From B4-G1 sp964393895 (lineage in GTDB: Bacteria > Chloroflexota > Anaerolineae > B4-G1), in NCBI GenBank assembly GCA_964393895.1, contig CAYMWP010000100.1, positions 1 to 17,942 of the forward strand: a stretch of 17,942 bases of DNA, written 5' to 3'. Positions 1 to 8,043 of the stretch are shown one piece after another; positions within the stretch are counted from its first letter, which is position 1, and every line of letters starts with the position of its first letter. The notes below the pieces were generated by a model. The model searched no databases, had not been told where the DNA came from, and was given only the letters and a program-made list of their open reading frames with translations. Made by a program: the position numbers and the translations under genes.

Positions 1-352
1 CGCCTACGCCGGCTTGCCGACCGGGGAGCGGGGGCAGAACCTGGCGCGGGCCATCGCCTGCTACGAGCAGGCGCTGCGCTTTTGGACCCCGGAGAGCGCG
101 CCCCTCGATTACGCCATGACCCAAAACAACCTGGGCACCGCCTACGCCGGCTTGCCGACCGGGGAGCGGGGGCAGAACCTGGCGCGGGCCATCGCCTGCT
201 ACGAGCAGGCGCTGCGCTTTCGGACGGCGGAGAGCGCGCCCCTCGATTACGCCATGACCCAAAACAACCTGGGCGCCGCCTACCAGAACTTGCCGACCGG
301 GGAGCGGGGGCGGAACCTGGCGCGCGCCATCGCCTGCTACGAGCAGGCGCTT
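1..352 (+). repeat. 138-bp tandem repeats within the TPR gene
   Basis: The DNA repeats with a period of exactly 138 bp (46 codons): units begin at 1, 139 and 277, the last being partial. The first two units differ at about four positions, so identity is kept at the DNA level and not only in protein. This points to recent tandem duplication or gene conversion. The array continues beyond the left edge, so its true copy number is unknown. Confidence 0.9.
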
Positions 353-997
353 GGTATTGAGCATCTTGCCCCCTGGTCACGGACGCGCTACCTGCGCAAC
401 CTGGGCGACGCCTATAGTGATTTGGAAGAGTATGGAGCGGCCATTGAGGCTTACCGGCAGGCCATTGACCTGAAACCTGATGACCTCTGGCTGTTCAGCG
501 CCCTCGGCAATGCTCACTCCCGTCAGAAGCAGCACGAACAGGCCATTGGAGCATACACTGACGCCCTTGCTTTTGCTGTTGACGACGAGAGCAAGGCGCT
601 GCTCTGCCGCAACCGCGCCAGCAGCCTGATACACCTCGACCGGCTGGACGAAGCGGAACAGGACTGCGGGCAGGCGCGCGCCCTGGCCCCTGACCATCCC
701 TACACCCGCGCCCGCCTGGGCCAGCTCAGTTTCGCCCGCCAGGATTACCCCGCCGCTATCGAGCACTACACCGCCGCCCTCGAGCGCCAGGAGGAGCCGG
801 ATTTCTACTTTGACCGCGGCCTGGCCCGCCTGGCCCTGGGCCAGCCAGAGCCGGCCCGCGCCGATTACCAGGCCGCCCTCCCGCTGGCGGATGCCGCCAC
901 CACCGCCGATGCGCTGGAGGAGCTGGAGGAATTCGCCGCCGCGCACCCAGACACCCCCGGCCTGGACGCCGTCCGCGCTCTGTTCCCCTCCTCGTAG
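2..997 (+). CDS. TPR repeat protein, 5' end outside the window (partial)
   Basis: The frame is open from the first bases, so the start codon lies upstream; the TTG at 14 is only an internal codon. About 331 residues are visible. The first part consists of 46-residue repeats (LPTGERG..NLARAIACYEQALRF....SAPLDYAMTQNNLG.AY), the long TPR type with an inserted loop. From about residue 140 the repeats become ordinary 34-residue TPRs (for example AIEAYRQAIDLKPDDLWLFSALGNA and AIEHYTAALERQEEPDFYFDRGLARLALGQ). The helical repeats imply a protein-protein interaction scaffold. In related proteins such arrays often follow an NTPase or CHAT-type domain, but that part is not in the window. No membrane segment is seen. 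The TAG stop (995-997) forms the first three bases of a palindromic repeat. Confidence 0.9.
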   Translation, partial: AYAGLPTGERGQNLARAIACYEQALRFWTPESAPLDYAMTQNNLGTAYAGLPTGERGQNLARAIACYEQALRFRTAESAPLDYAMTQNNLGAAYQNLPTGERGRNLARAIACYEQALGIEHLAPWSRTRYLRNLGDAYSDLEEYGAAIEAYRQAIDLKPDDLWLFSALGNAHSRQKQHEQAIGAYTDALAFAVDDESKALLCRNRASSLIHLDRLDEAEQDCGQARALAPDHPYTRARLGQLSFARQDYPAAIEHYTAALERQEEPDFYFDRGLARLALGQPEPARADYQAALPLADAATTADALEELEEFAAAHPDTPGLDAVRALFPSS

Positions 998-1053
998 CCG
1001 CGATCTCCAAATCGCGCCTATTGTGCCGCGCACGCGATTGGAAATCGCGGCTA
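995..1053. repeat. Double palindromic repeat at the end of the TPR gene
   Basis: The left arm 995-1016 (TAGCCGCGAT...ATCGCG) and right arm 1033-1053 (CGCGAT...ATCGCGGCTA) are near-perfect inverted copies. Each arm is itself an inverted repeat (CGCGAT/ATCGCG). The structure looks like a REP-type intergenic element. It could act as a transcription barrier for the TPR gene, but no T-tract follows. Confidence 0.7.
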
Positions 1054-1098
1054 CGGGCCTATTTTCGGAGCAGCAGAACCCCGCAGCATCCCGAGAGG

Positions 1099-1188
1099 TG
1101 CCCGGCACTTGATTGCCCTCGAAAATGGCTCTTGCGATGGCAACCAGATGCCATTCTCGTCGAAAGCGGTACACACAAGTGCCGGGCA
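1099..1188. repeat. Nested inverted repeat (large hairpin)
   Basis: The outer arms TGCCCGGCACTT (1099-1110) and AAGTGCCGGGCA (1177-1188) match perfectly. Inner arms CGAAAATGGC (1120-1129) and GCCATTCTCG (1150-1159) pair at 9 of 10 positions. The 90-bp unit could fold as one long hairpin with asymmetric internal loops. No coding sense is visible. It may be a second type of intergenic palindromic element or a structured 3' RNA; the function is unknown. Confidence 0.6.
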
Positions 1189-1252
1189 GCTAAGCAATCA
1201 CAAAATTTCTCCATTTGTGGCTTTACCTTTGTGTTCTTGGTGTCCTTTGTGG

Positions 1253-1392
1253 GTAATTACTCAGGTCAAGACCTCCGAGGTCTGCGACATACATTCTGCC
1301 CACTGCAAATGTCGAAAAAGGTCAGAATTTCCCGCCTGAACGAGTTTTGTAAGACCTCGGAGGTCTGAGCGCGTGTCAGGCTGAGTAGTTAC
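1253..1392 (-). mobile_element. MITE-like element, copy 1, with 8-bp target duplication
   Basis: Terminal inverted repeats GTAATTACTCAG (1253-1264) and CTGAGTAGTTAC (1381-1392) match at 11 of 12 positions. Perfect 8-bp direct repeats CTTTGTGG flank the element at 1245-1252 and 1393-1400. Inside are two inverted copies of the 15-bp palindrome-like block AGACCTCCGAGGTCT (1269-1283 and 1352-1366) around a 68-bp core. It has no coding capacity. GTAA ends and an 8-bp duplication are the known signature of the IS66 family, so it is probably a non-autonomous IS66-type derivative. It lies in the opposite orientation to the copy at 11659-11799. Confidence 0.85.
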
Positions 1393-1428
1393 CTTTGTGG
1401 TAAATAAACATCCCCCCAACCAGATAGC

Positions 1429-1457
1429 TTGACGAGTTCCCCGCTTCCCTGTAGAAT
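1429..1457 (+). promoter_or_regulatory. Sigma-70-type promoter for the 1466 operon
   Basis: A -35 box TTGACG (1429-1434) and -10 box TAGAAT (1452-1457) are separated by exactly 17 bp. The ATG at 1466 starts 8 nt after the -10 box, so transcription should begin at or within a few bases of the start codon. This implies a leaderless or nearly leaderless mRNA. The promoter starts 29 bp downstream of the MITE duplication. Confidence 0.75.
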
Positions 1458-1465
1458 ACGCGCCT

Positions 1466-2335
1466 ATGGAAAGAACCCCGCTCATCACCCTCACGACCGA
1501 CTTTGGGGCCAGCGATGGCTACGTGGGGAGCATGAAGGGCGTCATTCTCACCATCGCTCCCACCGCCCGCCTGGTGGACATCACCCACCACATCGCTCCG
1601 CAGAACGTCCGCCAGGCCGCCTATGTGCTTCACACTGCCTATCCCTTCTTCCCGCCGCACACCGTTCACCTGGTCGTGGTGGATCCCGGCGTGGGGAGCG
1701 CACGGCGACCCATCGCCCTGCGCACGCCAGCGGGCGCGTTCGTCGGGCCGGATAACGGCCTCTTTAGCTATGTGATGGCCCGCCAGCCGGTCGAGGCGCT
1801 GGTGGAACTGACCGACCCGCGCTACCGGCGGCCTCAGGTCAGCCACACCTTTCATGGACGCGACCTCTTCGCTCCCGCCGCCGCGCACCTGGCGGCCGGC
1901 GTCCCCATCACGGCCCTCGGCCCGCCCGTGCACGACCCGGTCACCCTTCCGCCCCCGCGCCTCGAGATCGGCGGCGAAACCATCAACGGTGAGGTACTGT
2001 ACACCGATCACTTTGGCAACGTCGTGACCAGCATCGGACGGCTGACTTGGAGCGATGGGGAACTCGTGCTTGAACCGGCTTTTCAAGAGGCCGGGGGTAG
2101 AAAGCAGGAGACAGGAGGCGGGAGGCGAGCGCGGTTCCAGGCCCAAGATGTGACGGTCTTTGCGGGCGGGCAAGAGATCGGCGACGTGCGGCGCACCTAC
2201 GCCGAGGTCGAGCCGGGCAAAACGCTGACACTGGTGGGCAGCGAGGGATACCTAGAGATCGCGGTGCGTGAGGGCAGCGCTGCCCGCCGACTGGGGCTGC
2301 GCCCTGGCGACACAGTGACGGTGCAAACTCGATGA
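1466..2335 (+). CDS. SAM hydroxide adenosyltransferase (DUF62 / SAM hydrolase family)
   Basis: This 289-aa protein belongs to the family related to fluorinase that cleaves S-adenosylmethionine with water-derived hydroxide to adenosine and methionine. The visible signature is TLTTDFG at the N-terminus (Asp12), DITHHI around 38-43, VVDPGVGSARR (Asp73 and Arg80), GPDNG at 94-98 and FHGRDLFAP (His130). Asp73, Arg80 and His130 correspond to the Asp/Arg/His hydroxide triad, so the enzyme should be a hydrolase rather than a halogenase. The C-terminal domain holds DHFGNVVTSI. A glycine- and charge-rich insert at about 208-222 is encoded by a purine-rich low-complexity stretch. It is probably cytoplasmic. 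The stop overlaps the next start as ATGA, so translation is coupled. The physiological role of the family is unsettled. Confidence 0.92.
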   Translation: MERTPLITLTTDFGASDGYVGSMKGVILTIAPTARLVDITHHIAPQNVRQAAYVLHTAYPFFPPHTVHLVVVDPGVGSARRPIALRTPAGAFVGPDNGLFSYVMARQPVEALVELTDPRYRRPQVSHTFHGRDLFAPAAAHLAAGVPITALGPPVHDPVTLPPPRLEIGGETINGEVLYTDHFGNVVTSIGRLTWSDGELVLEPAFQEAGGRKQETGGGRRARFQAQDVTVFAGGQEIGDVRRTYAEVEPGKTLTLVGSEGYLEIAVREGSAARRLGLRPGDTVTVQTR

Positions 2336-2808
2336 GCATTTGGGTACAGTTGTGGTTCGCCATCCTCGCCATCGCCGACCGGCTGCTGGGCACCCGCCTG
2401 GCCGAGCGGGAGCTGGCGCGCTTGCAGCGCCGCATCGCGGATCACGAGGCCCAAGCCAACGCCATCCGAGCACAGATGGAAAAGCTGAATTGCCTGCTCC
2501 ACACCTCCCAGGTAGAGTTTTGCGTTCTATACCTGCGCCAACGCCGCCTCCTGCGCCCAGAGGCGTGGCTGTGTTTCACCCCGACCGAAAGCGCCGACGA
2601 AGAAAAAGTCCTGGACACACTCATCAGCCGACTGGTGAAACACGGACTGGCAAGCGTGCGCACTGAAGCGCTGGGAGAACAGACCTATACCTATCACCTG
2701 TGCCCCAACTGGGCAGCGATAACGGCCCTGCTCGCCTCTCAAAAGGAATATCTCGATGGCGTGACGCTCTCCTGGTTGGAAGAGATACAGAACAAACAAA
2801 CGGAGTAA
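2332..2808 (+). CDS. Unknown 158-aa protein, hydrophobic N-terminus and coiled coil
   Basis: I do not recognise this family. The start overlaps the previous stop by 4 bp (ATGA), and the stop lies 7 bp before murA, so it is the middle gene of a translationally coupled operon. Residues 3-20 (VQLWFAILAIADRLLG) form a hydrophobic or amphipathic helix that might anchor it to the membrane. Residues 24-56 are rich in Ala, Glu, Arg and Leu in a heptad-like pattern suggesting a coiled coil. Residues 60-158 look like a compact alpha/beta domain with FCVLYLRQRRLL and a YTYHLCPNW segment; a winged-helix-like fold is possible but not shown. Three cysteines (54, 64, 81) cluster before the middle and one more is at 124, without a recognisable metal motif. 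Its operon position suggests an envelope-related role, as inference only. Confidence 0.8.
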   Translation: MSIWVQLWFAILAIADRLLGTRLAERELARLQRRIADHEAQANAIRAQMEKLNCLLHTSQVEFCVLYLRQRRLLRPEAWLCFTPTESADEEKVLDTLISRLVKHGLASVRTEALGEQTYTYHLCPNWAAITALLASQKEYLDGVTLSWLEEIQNKQTE

Positions 2809-2815
2809 ACGAACA

Positions 2816-4096
2816 ATGGACAAATTCATCATCGAGGGTGGTCATCCGATTTCCGGAACAGTGACACCCAGCGGGAACAAGAACGGAGCTCTGCCGCTGC
2901 TGGCCGCCTGCCTGTTGACCGACGAACCTGTCACGCTGCACAACTTGCCGGCCATCGGCGACGTGGAAACGATGGGCGAACTGCTCACCGACGTCGGCGT
3001 CACGGTCGAAAAACTCGACCCACATACCTGGCGACTGCAAGCCCGCGAGGTCCGCACATCCGAGCTAGACTCTAGCCTCTTTGGACATATCCGTGGCTCG
3101 ATCACGCTGGCCGGGCCGATGCTGGCCCGGACGGGCGCAGTGCACCTACCCAGGCCGGGCGGGGACGTGATCGGACGGCGGCGGCTGGACACCCACTTCC
3201 TGGCATTGCAAGCGCTCGGCGCAGACGTGGACATAGACGGCGCCTTTTCCCTGCACGGCAAACAACTGCGCGGGGCCGACGTTCTGCTGGACGAAGCCAG
3301 CGTCACCGCCACCGAAAACGCAATCATGGCAGCAGTGCTCGCCAACGGCACAACCATCGTCCGCAACGCGGCCTGCGAGCCTCACGTACAGGACTTGTGC
3401 CACATGCTGAGCGGAATGGGCGCGCAGATCGAGGGTATCGGCTCCAACACCCTCACCATTCACGGCGTGGACCGCATGAGCGGCGGCGAGCACACCATCG
3501 GCCCCGACTATATGGAGGTGGGCAGCTACATCGCTCTGGCGGCGATTACGGGCGGCGAACTGCTCATCGAGAACGGCGACCCCCAACACCTGCGGATGGT
3601 GCGTCTGATTTTCGAGCGGCTGGGCGTGCGGTTCGAGAGCCGGGGTTCAGATATCTTTGTGCCCGCCGACCAATCCCTCACCATCGTCCCGGACGCCGGA
3701 GGCGCCATCCCCACCATCTACGACGCTCCCTGGCCGGGCTTTCCCGCCGACTTGATGAGCGTCGCCATCGTCCTGGCCTCCCAGTCCAGCGGGACGATCT
3801 TGTTCCACGAAAAAATGTTCGAAAGCCGCCTCTACTTTGTGGACAAGCTGATCTGGATGGGAGCGCGCATCATCCTCTGCGACCCCCACCGCTGCGTCGT
3901 GCAAGGCCCATCGCCTCTGCACGGCGACGAGGTGGAAAGCCCCGACATACGCGCCGGTATGGCGCTCCTCAGCGCCGCCCTCTGCGCCGAGGGGCAAAGC
4001 GTCATCCGCAACATCCGCCAGATTGACCGGGGCTACGAACGGATAGAGGAAAAACTATGCCGCCTGGGGGCCAGAATCGAGCGCATTTACGCATAA
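2816..4096 (+). CDS. murA: UDP-N-acetylglucosamine 1-carboxyvinyltransferase (MurA), Asp-type active site
   Basis: This 426-aa enzyme transfers enolpyruvate from PEP to UDP-GlcNAc, the first committed step of peptidoglycan synthesis in the cytoplasm. Family marks are SGNKNGALPLLAA (Lys22), GSITLAGPMLARTG, SVTATENAIMAA, DYMEVGSYIALAA, WPGFPADLMS (Asp312, matching Asp305 of E. coli) and IDRGYERIEEKL (Arg405, matching Arg397). The flexible catalytic loop reads RPGGDVIGRRRLD. Asp117 therefore occupies the place of the usual Cys115, the residue alkylated by fosfomycin. Cys-to-Asp enzymes in mycobacteria and chlamydiae remain active and are fosfomycin-insensitive, so the same is expected here. The length is close to the usual 419. 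A GGAG (2802-2805) overlaps the end of the upstream gene and lies 10 nt before the ATG. The operon ends at the hairpin 4097-4131. Confidence 0.97.
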   Translation: MDKFIIEGGHPISGTVTPSGNKNGALPLLAACLLTDEPVTLHNLPAIGDVETMGELLTDVGVTVEKLDPHTWRLQAREVRTSELDSSLFGHIRGSITLAGPMLARTGAVHLPRPGGDVIGRRRLDTHFLALQALGADVDIDGAFSLHGKQLRGADVLLDEASVTATENAIMAAVLANGTTIVRNAACEPHVQDLCHMLSGMGAQIEGIGSNTLTIHGVDRMSGGEHTIGPDYMEVGSYIALAAITGGELLIENGDPQHLRMVRLIFERLGVRFESRGSDIFVPADQSLTIVPDAGGAIPTIYDAPWPGFPADLMSVAIVLASQSSGTILFHEKMFESRLYFVDKLIWMGARIILCDPHRCVVQGPSPLHGDEVESPDIRAGMALLSAALCAEGQSVIRNIRQIDRGYERIEEKLCRLGARIERIYA

Positions 4097-4131
4097 AGAC
4101 CCTAAAGGTTTTCAGAAAACCTTTAGGGTCT
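4097..4131. repeat. Perfect 16-bp hairpin between convergent genes (family B palindrome)
   Basis: Arms AGACCCTAAAGGTTTT (4097-4112) and AAAACCTTTAGGGTCT (4116-4131) pair perfectly around a 3-nt loop. It begins at the base after the murA stop and ends 9 bp before the stop of the convergent LysM gene, so it could terminate both transcripts, though no T-tract follows on either side. A related hairpin lies at 17089-17120, also just after a stop codon. Confidence 0.75.
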
Positions 4132-4140
4132 CGCTTCCCC

Positions 4141-4896
4141 CTACGGCACGATGTAGGTATCCACTACCTCTCCCGCTGCATCGCGCAGGGTGAGCAATTC
4201 TCCCTCGTCCCAGGCCGGGTTCACTCGTCCCCAATACAGGTCGCGGGGCGTCGAGCCACCCGCGGCCGAGTGCACGCGCACCTCGGCATCGGCAAAGAGG
4301 GTCAGCGACGGAAAAGTAAAAGCATTCCCCTCCGCGTCGGCGAGCGTCCACCCCTCCAGGCTTACCACCCCACCCCGGTTGCGCACGATCACCGCCTCGG
4401 CCGCCACGTCGCCGGAGCCTAGCACCTGGCCGATCTCGACCAGCGGAGGGCCGGAGGGCGTGATACTGGGCAGCAAAGTGGGGAGCGGCGTCGCCGCAGG
4501 GGATGGCTCAGGCGATACTTCCGTAGGAGAGACCACCGTCGGCGCGTGAACATCGCCAACCGGGATGATGAGCGTCTGGCCGACGGCGAGCAAGTCGGGA
4601 TCGGCGAGGTCATTGGCGGCGATCAGATCATCCACAGAGACCCCGTGAGCCTGGGCGATAGCGCCCAACGTGTCCCCTTGCTGGACGGTATACAGCAGTG
4701 GAGCGCGGGCAGTGGGAGAGACGACCGGCAGCGCAGTCGGAGTGTGCGTCGCCTCCACGACGGCTATGGACAGCCGAGTTGGAGTAGGGGAAGACAGGGA
4801 TTGAGCGCGCTCCCGGACAAAGGAGATAGTCAACGTCACCGCCGCTAAAACGATGGCACCGATCACGATAAAAATGGCCCAGGTACGTGTGCTCAT
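4141..4896 (-). CDS. Membrane-anchored LysM and lamin-tail domain protein
   Basis: This 251-aa protein has an N-terminal uncleaved signal anchor (residues 6-27, AIFIVIGAIVLAAVTLTISF), a Pro/Thr/Ser-rich linker, one LysM domain at 68-113 (YTVQQGDTLGAIAQAHGVS through LLAVGQTLIIPV), a second Pro/Thr/Ser linker at 117-150, and a C-terminal lamin-tail (LTD) domain at 152-250 (VIVRNRGGVVSLEGWTLAD, ELLTLRDAAGEVVDTYIV). LysM binds peptidoglycan glycan. LTD is a beta-sandwich of uncertain ligand, common on secreted bacterial proteins. The protein is therefore likely fixed in the membrane with its domains outside, attached to the cell wall. GGAGGG (4903-4908, - strand) lies 6 nt before the ATG and a TAGAAT -10-like box is at 4929-4934 on the - strand. 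It is convergent with murA and divergent from ppdK. Confidence 0.9.
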   Translation of the reverse strand: MSTRTWAIFIVIGAIVLAAVTLTISFVRERAQSLSSPTPTRLSIAVVEATHTPTALPVVSPTARAPLLYTVQQGDTLGAIAQAHGVSVDDLIAANDLADPDLLAVGQTLIIPVGDVHAPTVVSPTEVSPEPSPAATPLPTLLPSITPSGPPLVEIGQVLGSGDVAAEAVIVRNRGGVVSLEGWTLADAEGNAFTFPSLTLFADAEVRVHSAAGGSTPRDLYWGRVNPAWDEGELLTLRDAAGEVVDTYIVP

Positions 4897-5038
4897 ACTT
4901 TGCCCTCCGCGCTCATTAGAACACCGCTATTCTATCACAGTTCGTCACAAAGTCGAAACGAGCGATGTTGTAGCCTTTCTGCATCATGGGCAGGTACTTT
5001 ACCACTTTAACATTTTACGTGGGGGGGAATGCGCGCAT

Positions 5039-5066
5039 TTGACTTGTTACAATAGATGCGTATAAT
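5039..5066 (+). promoter_or_regulatory. Sigma-70-type promoter of ppdK
   Basis: TTGACT (5039-5044) and a consensus TATAAT (5061-5066) are separated by 16 bp. Transcription should start near 5073. This lies downstream of the ATG at 5056, which therefore cannot be the translation start. Confidence 0.75.
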
Positions 5067-5106
5067 CAGCAGTTGGCAAACCACTCTTATTCTGAACATA
5101 TGGCAC

Positions 5107-5112
5107 AGGAGG
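5107..5112 (+). promoter_or_regulatory. Ribosome binding site deciding the ppdK start
   Basis: A perfect AGGAGG lies 9 nt before the GTG at 5122, in frame with the dikinase. It selects GTG 5122 over the upstream in-frame ATG at 5056. Confidence 0.85.
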
Positions 5113-5121
5113 AAAAGTATC

Positions 5122-7929
<2,808 letters not shown>

Positions 7930-7949
7930 CCTTGCGTCATAGGCCGCGT

Positions 7950-7983
7950 GTGGCAGGCGACACCGCTCGCCTGCCACTTTTTT
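7950..7983 (+). terminator. Intrinsic terminator of ppdK
   Basis: Perfect 11-bp stem: GTGGCAGGCGA (7950-7960) pairs with TCGCCTGCCAC (7967-7977) around a 6-nt loop, followed at once by six T. It starts 21 bp after the ppdK stop. Confidence 0.93.
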
Positions 7984-7998
7984 GTCCCCCCACCCCAC

Positions 7999-8026
7999 TT
8001 GCCTATATGCCAGAGATGAGTACAAT
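7999..8026 (+). promoter_or_regulatory. Probable promoter of the dnaG-sigA operon
   Basis: TTGCCT (7999-8004), a 16-bp spacer and TACAAT (8021-8026). The predicted start near 8033 leaves a leader of about 11 nt before the dnaG ATG, enough for only a weak Shine-Dalgarno (AGGGTGG, 8031-8037). Confidence 0.6.
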
Positions 8027-8043
8027 AACTAGGGTGGCGAGCA

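Noticed and set aside
1..352. 138-bp repeats as a CRISPR array
   Set aside because: The repeats are contiguous, coding and of TPR period; there are no spacers, and no CRISPR pattern was seen elsewhere in the window.
377..1174. 265-aa open frame on the - strand across the TPR gene end
   Set aside because: It is antisense to clear TPR coding sequence and runs through a palindromic repeat; its composition is that of a GC-rich shadow frame.
1021..1368. Open frames of 76-115 aa in the gap 998-1465
   Set aside because: They run through the palindromes and the MITE and are explained by repeat sequence.
1376..2173. 265-aa open frame on the - strand over the SAM hydrolase
   Set aside because: It is antisense to a gene with full family motifs; no recognisable domain or ribosome site.
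5056..5121. Upstream ATG giving a 957-aa dikinase
   Set aside because: It precedes the predicted transcription start (about 5073) and overlaps the promoter; GTG 5122 has AGGAGG and matches the usual N-terminus.
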